DNA from: Christensenella sp. UBA3857
GTDB lineage: Bacteria > Bacillota > Clostridia > Christensenellales > CAG-138
DNA: 14,195 nt
Reading direction: 5' to 3'
NCBI GenBank assembly: GCA_002392505.1
Contig: DGHD01000058.1
Span: forward strand, 1 to 14,195
A program made the position numbers and the translations under genes. The notes under the pieces are model-generated. The model was not told the origin of the DNA. It searched no databases and was given only the letters and a program-made list of their open reading frames with translations. This document shows positions 6,388-13,304 of the stretch, piece after piece (positions within the stretch are counted from its first letter, which is position 1; each line of letters starts with the position of its first letter).

Positions 6388-7740
6388 ATGGACGCATTGG
6401 GTCTCGTTACGGCTTTCATGATGCTTTCGGCGGGCGCATTCTTATCGGCGCGGCTGGGCTTTTTTCAGTTCACGCATTTGGGAAGGGCGCTCGCCGCCCC
6501 GTTCGAGAGGAGCCGAAATGGCGCGGGAGTGACGCCCTTCCAGGCGATGGCGACGGCGCTCGGAAGCAGCGTCGGCACGGCTAACATAGCGGGAGTCGCC
6601 GGGGCGATCATTTTGGGCGGTCCCGGCGCGGTGTTCTGGATGTGGGCGGCGGGGCTCTTCGGCATGGGCACGAAGTTCTGCGAAATAGTGCTCTCCATGC
6701 TGTACAGGAAGTCCGGCGCAGAGCCCGGCGGCGGGCCGATGCTCTATATGGAGCGGGGGCTCGGGCGCTTCGGAAGGACTCTCGCGAGGCTTTTTTCGTT
6801 ATTCGGCTGCTTTTCCGCGCTCTTCGGAACGGCGCTCGTGCAGTCGAACACGCTTGCGCTGGCGGCAAACGGGCTTTTGGGAAGCCTCGGCGCGCTTCGC
6901 CCCTCCGCGGCGTCGTCGATCGTTATAGGCGTTTTGACTGCGCTCCTTGCCGGGGCGGTGATATTCGGCGGAGCAAAGCGGATCGGGCGCTTTTCGGAGC
7001 GCGCCGTGCCCGTTATGGCGGCGGCTTACGCGATCGTTTCGCTCGCGGCGATATTCATGAACCGCGCGCGCCTTGCCGGGGCGTTCCTTTCGGTCGTCCG
7101 CGGCGCGTTCGGCATACGCAGCGCGGCGGGTGGCTTCATGGGAGCGGGGCTTATAAGGGCGATGAAGGTGGGCGTTGCGCGCGGCGTCTATTCCAACGAG
7201 GCGGGCGTCGGCTCCGCGCCGATCGCGCACGCCGCGTCAAGCGAGACCGATCCCGTAAGGCAGGGGCTGCTCGGCGTGTTCGAGGTGTTCGCCGACACCA
7301 TCGTGATGTGCACGCTGACCGCGTTCGTGATACTGACGAGCGGGCTGGACTTTTCCGCTTACCGGGACGGCACGGCGCTCGCGTTCGCCGCGTTTTCTCA
7401 TCCCCTTGGAGCGAAGCCCGCCGCGGTGTTCCTCTCCGCCTCCGTGCTGCTTTTCGCTTTCACCTCTATAGTCGGCTGGGAGTACTACGGCGAAAGATGC
7501 TTTTCATACCTTGCAAAAGGCGTTAGCGCGGCGCCGTTCCGCGCGGCGTTTTTACTGCTCATCCCCGTGGGGGCGGCGGTCGCTCCGGCGTTCGCCTGGC
7601 GCGCGGGGGAGCTCTTCAACTACCTTATGGCGGCTCCGAACGTAACGGCGCTGCTGCTTCTCTCCGGGAAGGCCGCCCGTGAAGCGCGGGCGTATAAAAT
7701 GTTTGAAAAATCCCACAAAAGGAGTTATAATAAAGGGTGA
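6388..7740 (+). CDS. AGCS-family sodium:alanine/glycine symporter
   Basis: A 450-residue polytopic membrane protein of the alanine or glycine:cation symporter family (AGCS), which imports small neutral amino acids with sodium. Family signatures are clear: GTANIAGVAGAI (about 63-74), GGPGAVFWMWAAGLFGM (77-93), GGGPMLYMERGLG (about 114-126) and NEAGVGSAPIAHAA (about 270-283). Length is normal for the family (about 450). The reading frame stays open far upstream, but homology begins near MDALGLVTAF, so I start at ATG 6388. That ATG has no Shine-Dalgarno and a TATTAT close in front. The last codons overlap the promoter of hflX. There is no terminator, so some transcription may run into hflX. Specific substrate not determinable. 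Confidence 0.92.
   Translation: MDALGLVTAFMMLSAGAFLSARLGFFQFTHLGRALAAPFERSRNGAGVTPFQAMATALGSSVGTANIAGVAGAIILGGPGAVFWMWAAGLFGMGTKFCEIVLSMLYRKSGAEPGGGPMLYMERGLGRFGRTLARLFSLFGCFSALFGTALVQSNTLALAANGLLGSLGALRPSAASSIVIGVLTALLAGAVIFGGAKRIGRFSERAVPVMAAAYAIVSLAAIFMNRARLAGAFLSVVRGAFGIRSAAGGFMGAGLIRAMKVGVARGVYSNEAGVGSAPIAHAASSETDPVRQGLLGVFEVFADTIVMCTLTAFVILTSGLDFSAYRDGTALAFAAFSHPLGAKPAAVFLSASVLLFAFTSIVGWEYYGERCFSYLAKGVSAAPFRAAFLLLIPVGAAVAPAFAWRAGELFNYLMAAPNVTALLLLSGKAAREARAYKMFEKSHKRSYNKG
7703..7731 (+). promoter_or_regulatory. hflX promoter inside the 3' end of the symporter gene
   Basis: TTGAAA (7703-7708), exactly 17 bases, then a perfect TATAAT (7726-7731), all within the last codons of the AGCS gene. 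Transcription would start near 7738, just at the symporter stop. The same bases encode the symporter's terminal residues, from about FEKSHKR onward. Confidence 0.78.
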
Positions 7741-7762
7741 AAGCAAAATAACCCGGAGCAGT

Positions 7763-9547
7763 ATGGCAAACAAGATAAACGGCAATTTGAACGGCGTCAA
7801 GGGCACCGTCATCGAAAGGATACGGTCGCTGTACGACATTAAAATGGGGCTGAAGGAATTCGCATCCTTTGAGCTTATTTCACTTATGGCCCAGCTCACC
7901 GGCGAGATCGGGCGGGAGATATCCGTCTATATCTCGCGCGACGGGCGCATAGCGGACGTTTCCGTCGGCAGCGACAGCAAGGTGGAGATGCCGAACATCC
8001 GCCTCGTCAGGAACGAGGACAGGCTTTGCGGCGTGAGGTGCCTGCACACCCACCCCAACGGGGACGGGCGTCCTTCGGGAGTCGACCTCGGCACGCTGCG
8101 CTCGATGCTGCTCGATTCCATGGCGAGCGTGGGCGTTACTGACGGCAAGCCCACGCAGCTTTACGCGGCGTTCCTGGGCGACTTTGACGACGAAGGCAAG
8201 CGCGAGGCGCTCGTTTACGGGCCGCTGCGTCCGTACAAGCTCCCCAACGCTGCGCTGATGGCGGAGATCTATATCTCCGACGACCGATTCCGTTCCGTCA
8301 CGAAGGCAGTCCGCGATACGGAAGCCGAAAAGGCGATACTCGTCGGGATCGATTCCGGCGAGGGTTACGACACGCTTGAGGAGTTGAAGGAGCTTGCGAA
8401 GACCGCCGGCGCAGAGGTCGCCGCGAAGGTCGCCCTCTCCAAGCGCCCGATAGACAACGCAACGTACATAGGCTCCGGCAAAGCGGAGGAGCTTTCGCTC
8501 CTCGGAAGCGAGAAGAATGCCGACCTGTTCATATTCGACGACGAGCTTTCCGCCGTGCAGCAGCGCAATCTTGAGGAGATACTCGGCTGCGCCGTCATCG
8601 ACCGGACGACGCTGATACTCGATATCTTCGCCTCCCGCGCGGAGAGCCGCGAGGGTAAGCTGCAGGTGGAGCTTGCACAGCTCAAATACCGTCTCCCCCG
8701 CCTTTTGGGACAGGGGCAGGTGCTCTCCCGCTTAGGCGGCGGCATCGGCACGAGGGGCCCCGGCGAAAAGAAGCTCGAGATAGACCGGAGGCGCATCCGC
8801 CGCAGGATCTACGAGCTTGAGGAGGAGCTTAAGGAGATAGAGAAGCAGCGCGGCGTCCGCTCCGAAACGCGCCGCAGCGGAAGGACTCCCCTCTGCGCGC
8901 TCGTGGGCTATACCAACGCGGGCAAGAGCACGCTGCTCAATTCGCTTACCGACGCGGGCGTGCTTGCGGAGGACAAGCTTTTTGCGACGCTCGATCCCGT
9001 CGTAAGGCAGATAGAGCTGCCCGGCGGCACGAACGTGATACTTTCCGACACGGTCGGGTTCATAAACAAGCTCCCGCACGAGCTAATAAACGCGTTCCGC
9101 TCCACGCTTGAAGAGGTCACGCGGGCGGATATAATTCTCCACGTGATCGACGTTTCATCCGATCATCACGACGCCCAGATGCGGGTCGTCGAGGAGGTGC
9201 TTGCCGAGCTCGACGCAGGCAGCGTGCCGAGGATAGACGTGTTCAATAAATGCGACCTTTTGCCCGAGTTCCCCGAGCAGAGGAACGACACGGGCGAGCG
9301 AAGGCGCGCGTTCATCAGCGCGAAGGAGAAGACCGGACTCGAAAGCCTTCTTGCCGCGGTTGAGGAGCTGATAAATTCACGCAAGACCGAGATAGATACC
9401 GTTATCCCCTACTCGAAATACGAGGCGGTCAGCTTCATCTACAAGACCGGCACGGTAATCGAGGAGGAGCACACCCCCGAGGGGACGCGGATAAGGGCGT
9501 ATCTTGAGGAAGCGGATCTCGGTCAGCTTAAAAAACTGCTTTCTTGA
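7763..9547 (+). CDS. hflX: ribosome-associated GTPase HflX with N-terminal JAMM-like domain
   Basis: A 594-residue HflX GTPase. HflX binds the large ribosomal subunit and splits or rescues stressed ribosomes. The HflX domain begins near residue 190; the glycine-rich GGGIGTRGPGEKKLE is at 325-339 and a coiled coil follows (about 340-365). G motifs are GYTNAGKST (382-390), DTVGF (429-433), NKCD (495-498) and SAKEKTG. The first 185 residues are extra compared with E. coli HflX (about 426 residues). They carry HTHPNGDGRPSGVD (95-108), an exact H-x-H-x7-S-x2-D JAMM metalloprotease signature, with Glu52 as the likely upstream acid. I take ATG 7763 (GGAG five bases before) because an upstream in-frame ATG at 7679 precedes the promoter. 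The gene probably leads an operon with tmk. Confidence 0.95.
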   Translation: MANKINGNLNGVKGTVIERIRSLYDIKMGLKEFASFELISLMAQLTGEIGREISVYISRDGRIADVSVGSDSKVEMPNIRLVRNEDRLCGVRCLHTHPNGDGRPSGVDLGTLRSMLLDSMASVGVTDGKPTQLYAAFLGDFDDEGKREALVYGPLRPYKLPNAALMAEIYISDDRFRSVTKAVRDTEAEKAILVGIDSGEGYDTLEELKELAKTAGAEVAAKVALSKRPIDNATYIGSGKAEELSLLGSEKNADLFIFDDELSAVQQRNLEEILGCAVIDRTTLILDIFASRAESREGKLQVELAQLKYRLPRLLGQGQVLSRLGGGIGTRGPGEKKLEIDRRRIRRRIYELEEELKEIEKQRGVRSETRRSGRTPLCALVGYTNAGKSTLLNSLTDAGVLAEDKLFATLDPVVRQIELPGGTNVILSDTVGFINKLPHELINAFRSTLEEVTRADIILHVIDVSSDHHDAQMRVVEEVLAELDAGSVPRIDVFNKCDLLPEFPEQRNDTGERRRAFISAKEKTGLESLLAAVEELINSRKTEIDTVIPYSKYEAVSFIYKTGTVIEEEHTPEGTRIRAYLEEADLGQLKKLLS

Positions 9548-9568
9548 AAAGGGATTGGGAGGCGATCC

Positions 9569-10243
9569 ATGAATACGAAAATAATCACGATTGAGGGCAT
9601 CGACGGCAGCGGCAAGACCGTGCAGTTCGAGCTGCTCCTCAGGCATTTGAAGGAGATGGGCTATACCGTCGAGACGCGCTCGTTCCCCGATTACGAGGCG
9701 TTCTTCGGCAGGCAGGTGGGCAGGTTCCTCTCCGGCGAGGACGGCGTTTTCGCGACCGACGTCGACCAGAAGAGCATGGCGCTCTGGTTCGCGCTCGACA
9801 GGTTCGAGGCGTTCAAGGGCTGGCGGGACGGCGAGTACGATTTTCTCATCATCAACCGCTACGTGCTTTCGAACGCCGTTTATCAGAGCATAAGGGACAG
9901 GGATATCGGCAAGCCCGATCTTATCGACTGGGTGTTCGAGCTTGAGTATGAGCATCTCGGTCTTCCCCGCCCGGCGCTCAATCTCTTCTTTGACGTGAAT
10001 ACCGAGCGTGCGGGAAAGAACGTCGACAAAAAGGGCTTCCGCGAATACGTGGGCGAGGGCCGCGACGTTTACGAAAATGACCGCGGCATTCAGGAACGCG
10101 CGCGGGATATGTATATCTCTGCTTCCGAGCGTTATGACGACGTTGCGATAATCCGGTGCATGGACGGCGACGGCATGAAGCCGCCCGAGCGCATCGGCGA
10201 AGAGGTGCTTGCGCTCATGCGGGAACGCGGGCTGTTTGACTGA
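9569..10243 (+). CDS. tmk: thymidylate kinase
   Basis: A 224-residue thymidylate kinase, which phosphorylates dTMP to dTDP with ATP for DNA synthesis. The P-loop EGIDGSGKT is at 9-17, SFPDYEAFFG (38-47) follows, then DRF (77-79) and NRYVLSNAVYQS (96-107). The last corresponds to the DRY/H...YQ motif and carries Asn in place of Asp, as I recall from a Clostridia/archaeal-type subgroup. A lid-like region KKGFREYVGEGRDVYE lies near 153-168. GGGAGG precedes the ATG by six bases. The gene follows hflX after 21 bases with no terminator and is probably cotranscribed. Length is near the family norm (about 210). A related deoxynucleoside monophosphate kinase is possible but less likely. Confidence 0.88.
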   Translation: MNTKIITIEGIDGSGKTVQFELLLRHLKEMGYTVETRSFPDYEAFFGRQVGRFLSGEDGVFATDVDQKSMALWFALDRFEAFKGWRDGEYDFLIINRYVLSNAVYQSIRDRDIGKPDLIDWVFELEYEHLGLPRPALNLFFDVNTERAGKNVDKKGFREYVGEGRDVYENDRGIQERARDMYISASERYDDVAIIRCMDGDGMKPPERIGEEVLALMRERGLFD

Positions 10244-10270
10244 TTCGGTTTTACCGGGAAAGGCGGAAAC

Positions 10271-11008
10271 ATGAACACAAGGATACTTGCACACAGGGGC
10301 GCTTCTTTCTACGCTCCGGAGAACACAATGCCCTCCTTCGAGCTCGCTCTGGAGCAGGGCGCGGACGGCGTTGAGCTCGACGTGCATTTTTCAAAGGACG
10401 GCGAGCTCGTCGTAATGCATGACGAGCGGGTCGACCGCACCACCGACGGCAAGGGCTTTATAAAGGACTTCACTCTTGCGGAATTGAAGGCGCTCGACGC
10501 TTCCAACGGCATGGAGGGCTTCAGGGGCGTTACCGTGCCCACATTGAGCGAGGTGTACGATCTTTTCGCCGGAACGGAGAAGCTGATAAACGTCGAGATA
10601 AAGACGGACATAATCGACTATCCCGGCATCTGCGGGAAGCTCAAGGCGCTCGAGATCGAAAAGGGCATGACTGGCAGGATAATCTACTCCTCCTTCAACC
10701 ACTACACCGTGCGCGAGATGAAGAAGCTCGATCCAGGGGCGAAGGTCGGTCTCCTTTACATGAGCATATTCGCGGAGCCCTGGAAATACGCGCTCGAAAT
10801 GAACGCCCAATGCCTGCATCCGCATTTCATAACGATAAGCAAGACCCCGCATATGGCGGAGGAATGCAATGCGCGCGGCATCGAAACGAATATCTGGACG
10901 GTGGACGACTCCGCGTGGATGGAAAGGCTCGCCAACATGGGCGTAACGAGCCTTATAACCGACAAGCCCGACCTTGCGAGAACGGTCGTTTTCGGCATAT
11001 CATCATGA
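10271..11008 (+). CDS. glycerophosphodiester phosphodiesterase (GDPD)
   Basis: A 245-residue cytosolic GDPD-family TIM barrel that hydrolyses glycerophosphodiesters to glycerol-3-phosphate and an alcohol. The catalytic set is complete: HRG (8-10), APENT (15-19), ELDVHFSKDGELVVMHD (35-51) with Glu35, Asp37 and His50, and NVEIKT (107-112). The tail WTVDDSAWMERLANMGVTSLITDKP is the usual family C-terminus. There is no signal peptide, so it resembles UgpQ rather than secreted GlpQ. The Shine-Dalgarno is AAAGG/GGCGG before ATG 10271. It lies 27 bases after tmk and its stop overlaps the next start in ATGA. No glycerol-3-phosphate transporter is nearby, so its pathway partner is not visible. Confidence 0.93.
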   Translation: MNTRILAHRGASFYAPENTMPSFELALEQGADGVELDVHFSKDGELVVMHDERVDRTTDGKGFIKDFTLAELKALDASNGMEGFRGVTVPTLSEVYDLFAGTEKLINVEIKTDIIDYPGICGKLKALEIEKGMTGRIIYSSFNHYTVREMKKLDPGAKVGLLYMSIFAEPWKYALEMNAQCLHPHFITISKTPHMAEECNARGIETNIWTVDDSAWMERLANMGVTSLITDKPDLARTVVFGISS

Positions 11009-11262
11009 AGATCTGGGGAAAAATAAGGGTGGACAACTCCACCGTATCGAGCAGCACGGTGACGCTTAACATAAGATCCGCTTACGAGGTGGAGGATTGG
11101 AGCGAGCCCTTCGCGCGCCTTTGCCACGACATGAACCTTTCAAGACCGGTGATACTCAAAAAGCACGTCCGGGACCTTCAGCAGTTCGGGCATACCGTTT
11201 TTCTGCCCGCCGATTTCATGGAGCCCGTGGATTTCGATAAGCTGGAGATAGAGCTGTATTGA
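11005..11262 (+). CDS. 85-residue conserved-looking protein of unknown function
   Basis: A small protein of 85 residues starting MKIWGKIRVDN, with no signal peptide or membrane segment. It has an alternating strand-rich start (KIWGKIRVDNSTVSSSTVTL), a helix around WSEPFARLCHDMN (32-44), then RPVILKKHVRDLQQFG and an acidic end MEPVDFDKLEIELY. I recall similar KIWGKI.../FDKLEIE proteins in Clostridia, but no function. It overlaps the GDPD stop by four bases (ATGA) and has no Shine-Dalgarno of its own, so translation is probably coupled. A strong terminator begins 12 bases after its stop, making it the last gene of the hflX-tmk-GDPD group. It lies in a different frame from GDPD, and the good terminator supports it being a real gene. 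Confidence 0.75.
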   Translation: MKIWGKIRVDNSTVSSSTVTLNIRSAYEVEDWSEPFARLCHDMNLSRPVILKKHVRDLQQFGHTVFLPADFMEPVDFDKLEIELY

Positions 11263-11273
11263 GCCGCATAAAC

Positions 11274-11309
11274 AAATACCGCCGACTATACTTCGTCGGC
11301 GGTATTTTT
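11274..11309. terminator. bidirectional terminator of the hflX group and the lipoprotein gene
   Basis: A perfect 13-bp stem, AAATACCGCCGAC (11274-11286) with GTCGGCGGTATTT (11295-11307), an 8-base loop, then TTGTTT rightward. Leftward it ends ATTTGTTTA. It sits between the convergent genes ending at 11262 and 11323. Confidence 0.95.
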
Positions 11310-11322
11310 GTTTGAATCCTTA

Positions 11323-11889
11323 TCAGTCCGTCTCGCTTCCGTCGTCCGGCTTGACGGGACGGATGGCGGTCTCCTTATCGAACTCGAGCGTGAAGGGGAG
11401 ATCGGTAAGGCTCATATCGCTCAATATCCTTGCGAGCACGGTGGTCTGCCCCGGCTGAAGCACGAGAAGGTAATTCCCGTCCCTCGTCTGCAGCCTTGCG
11501 CGGGCGATCTCCCTGCCGTTCTCATCGCGGAATACGATATCGACGGCGCAGGTTATCGCCTTAACGTAGGTGTTCTCCACGGTGCCGTCAAGATAGGTAT
11601 CCTCATCCTCCTCATAGAGCACGAGGTTCTTGAAATACAGATAGCGGATATAATGATCGGAGCCGGAGATTATGTTGCCCATCTCGTCGACAGTTTCCTC
11701 CGGCGCTTCGGAAGGCGCGGGCGTTTCGGGCGCCGCGGTCTCCGTTTCCTCAGGAACGGGCGTAAAGACTATGACGGCCTGAGTGGGCTCGGGCGTCACT
11801 CCGTTCACCTTGATCGGTCGGTTATTCACGCACCCCGCGAGGCTCAAAAGCGCAAGCGCGAGGGCGGTAATGAAAACTGTCTTCTTCAT
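11323..11889 (-). CDS. small surface lipoprotein with FxLYD-like domain
   Basis: A 188-residue predicted lipoprotein. The signal peptide has KK followed by a hydrophobic core (4-16) and the lipobox LAGC with Cys20 as the lipidation site. Residues about 31-68 form a linker rich in Pro, Glu, Thr and Ala, typical of wall-spanning spacers. The rest (about 75-170) resembles an FxLYD-type beta-sandwich: FKNLVLYEED, YLDGTVENTYVKAITCAVDIVFRDENGREI-like strands and a late LQPGQTTVL. The domain assignment is by pattern only. It lies 14 bases after lgt, whose enzyme would lipidate Cys20, and is the last gene of the leftward group. Molecular role unknown. Confidence 0.85.
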   Translation of the reverse strand: MKKTVFITALALALLSLAGCVNNRPIKVNGVTPEPTQAVIVFTPVPEETETAAPETPAPSEAPEETVDEMGNIISGSDHYIRYLYFKNLVLYEEDEDTYLDGTVENTYVKAITCAVDIVFRDENGREIARARLQTRDGNYLLVLQPGQTTVLARILSDMSLTDLPFTLEFDKETAIRPVKPDDGSETD

Positions 11890-11903
11890 CGGTAAGCTCC
11901 GGT

Positions 11904-12950
11904 TTATTCTTCCGCTTTTTCGACTGCCTCTTCTTTCGCTTCTTCGACCGTTTCGGCGGCTTCCTCTGCCGTTTCTTCGACCGTTTCGGCGGCTTCTTCG
12001 GCGGCTTCCTCCGCGGCTTCGTCTACCGCCCAGCCGTCGTCCTTCTTTTTGGGCTCCTCCGCGGGGGGCGCGGCATAATAGTTCTCCTCAACGGGCATGA
12101 CGGTGCGCCCCTTCTTTTTCTCGGCGACCGCCCTGATTATTATAAGCGCCACGGCGGCGACGACGAGTATTATCGACAGCGCCTGCGATACGCGCACGCT
12201 GCCCAGCATGAGGCTGTCCGTGCGGAGACCCTCGACGAGCGAGCGCTCGACGCCGTACATTATGATGTAGGCGAGCGTGATATCGCCGCGATGCTTTACG
12301 CGCTTCCTCAAAATGAACCAGAGCACGATGAATATGACGAAGCACCAGCAGGACTCGTAGAAGAAGGTCGCATAGTGCAGGTTGCCGAGATTGGTTGAAA
12401 GATTCTCGCAGCAGGGCTGTGTGCACTCCCTGATCTTGACGGCGAGGGGGAAATAGGGCGGGAACGACTTCGAAATGACTCCGCCGTACGCCTCCTGATT
12501 GAAGAAATTGCCCCAACGCCCGATCGCCTGCGATATCGCCACGCCGGGCAGGACAAGGTCGGTGATCGAAAGGAAGTGCATCTTCTTCCTGCGGGAATAG
12601 ATGAACATGCCGAGCATGCCGCCGATGATGGCGCCGTAGATGGCAAGCCCGCCGGAACGCACGTTGAGCATGCCGAGGAGCACCTGACCGAAGCTCAGAT
12701 CGGGCTTAATGAACTCATTGAGCGAGAATACGATGTAATAGAGCCTCGCGAATATCGCACCCAGAGGGATGCACCAGAGGCACAGATCGACCACGCAGTC
12801 CTTATGGAGCCTGCGGCGCTTTGCCTCGATCGAGAGGAGTATGTAGGAGATGATGATGCCGAGCACGATGAGCGCCCCGTACCACGAGATCTGGAGCTTG
12901 TCGACGCCGAACTTGGAGCCGTCGATGAGCAGTTTATTGGGATATTCCAT
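11904..12950 (-). CDS. lgt: prolipoprotein diacylglyceryl transferase with acidic repeat tail
   Basis: A 348-residue membrane enzyme that transfers diacylglycerol from phosphatidylglycerol to the lipobox cysteine of prolipoproteins. The Lgt signature GRWGNFFNQEAYG is at 144-156; RSGGLAIYGAIIGG (98-111), the YATFFYES segment (193-200) and VEGLRTDS (239-246) also fit. About seven hydrophobic segments span residues 20-275. Two features are unusual. The outer loop has a Cys-containing stretch (Cys176, Cys180, Cys181). After the final membrane segment a tail of about 70 residues (278-348) ends in an Ala/Glu repeat. The start is ATG 12950 with AAAGGTG eight bases before; an upstream in-frame ATG at 13013 overlaps the putative -10. 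It follows a DUF1292 gene after 96 bases and precedes a lipoprotein gene. Confidence 0.95.
   Translation of the reverse strand: MEYPNKLLIDGSKFGVDKLQISWYGALIVLGIIISYILLSIEAKRRRLHKDCVVDLCLWCIPLGAIFARLYYIVFSLNEFIKPDLSFGQVLLGMLNVRSGGLAIYGAIIGGMLGMFIYSRRKKMHFLSITDLVLPGVAISQAIGRWGNFFNQEAYGGVISKSFPPYFPLAVKIRECTQPCCENLSTNLGNLHYATFFYESCWCFVIFIVLWFILRKRVKHRGDITLAYIIMYGVERSLVEGLRTDSLMLGSVRVSQALSIILVVAAVALIIIRAVAEKKKGRTVMPVEENYYAAPPAEEPKKKDDGWAVDEAAEEAAEEAAETVEETAEEAAETVEEAKEEAVEKAEE
11940..11996 (-). repeat. 33-bp tandem repeat coding the Lgt tail
   Basis: A 24-bp sequence occurs identically at 11940-11963 and 11973-11996, a period of 33 bp or 11 codons. It encodes successive 11-residue units, EEAAETVEETA and EEAAETVEEAK, with degenerate neighbours on both sides. 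The strict period suggests tandem duplication at the 3' end of lgt. Confidence 0.85.
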
Positions 12951-12975
12951 TGTATTTACACCTTTTGCATGAATT

Positions 12976-13017
12976 CGGCGCGTTTGCCGATCGTTTGAAA
13001 ACGACCGCCCCATTATA
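12976..13017 (-). promoter_or_regulatory. possible lgt promoter element with palindrome
   Basis: On the minus strand a perfect TATAAT (13017-13012) lies in the 96-base gap before lgt, but no good -35 is found 16-19 bases upstream. Just downstream are an inverted repeat TCGTTT/AAACGA (12991-13004) and CGGC/GCCG (12976-12989). These could be an operator or a leader hairpin. The gap holds no ORF. Confidence 0.3.
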
Positions 13018-13046
13018 CTTTCAAAAGCAAACGGGGCAGCCTTGAG

Positions 13047-13295
13047 CTATTTATCCAAACCGTTTTTTTCGAGGAAAAGCCTGAACACCTTGTCCAAAAG
13101 CTCCCCGTCGTCAAAGCCGGAAAGCTCCCCTTCCTCATCCTCGCGGAGGATCAGCGCCTCCGGTTCGGAGCTGTCCTCATCGATGGGAAGGAGCACCGCG
13201 TAGGAAGCGCCCTCGAACAGTATCCTGTCGAGCAGCTCGCACTCCACCTCGTTCCCCTCCTCATCGGTGAGAAGTATGAATTCACTTTCGTTCAT
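13047..13295 (-). CDS. DUF1292 family small acidic protein
   Basis: An 82-residue acidic protein that fits DUF1292 (the B. subtilis YrzB family): strands FILLTDEEGNEVECELLDRILFEG, YAVLLPID and a central PEALILRED, ending in a helix LLDKVFRLFLEK. Function is unknown. It is often found in Bacillota housekeeping operons, in B. subtilis near the Holliday-junction resolvase homologue; here it lies between aldolase and lgt instead. Only nine bases separate it from the aldolase stop. No Shine-Dalgarno is visible in them (ACCCCGTAT), so translation is probably coupled to the aldolase gene. Confidence 0.9.
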   Translation of the reverse strand: MNESEFILLTDEEGNEVECELLDRILFEGASYAVLLPIDEDSSEPEALILREDEEGELSGFDDGELLDKVFRLFLEKNGLDK

Positions 13296-13304
13296 ATACG
13301 GGGT

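Noticed and set aside
5049..6584. 511-codon rightward ORF opposite the M28 peptidase
   Set aside because: It covers the peptidase's terminator and promoter and is antisense to intact catalytic motifs; it is a frame shadow of codon bias.
7679..7762. 28-residue N-terminal extension of HflX
   Set aside because: This start lies within the symporter coding region and upstream of the hflX promoter; ATG 7763 has a ribosome site and fits homologues.
9854..9892. Asn replacing Asp in the DRY motif of thymidylate kinase as a sign of inactivity
   Set aside because: As I recall, an NRY...SN...YQ form is usual in one subgroup of these kinases, and the P-loop and remaining motifs are intact.
9377..10387. 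336-codon leftward ORF opposite hflX, tmk and GDPD
   Set aside because: It spans three well-supported genes and their gaps, with no recognisable motif, promoter or ribosome-binding site.
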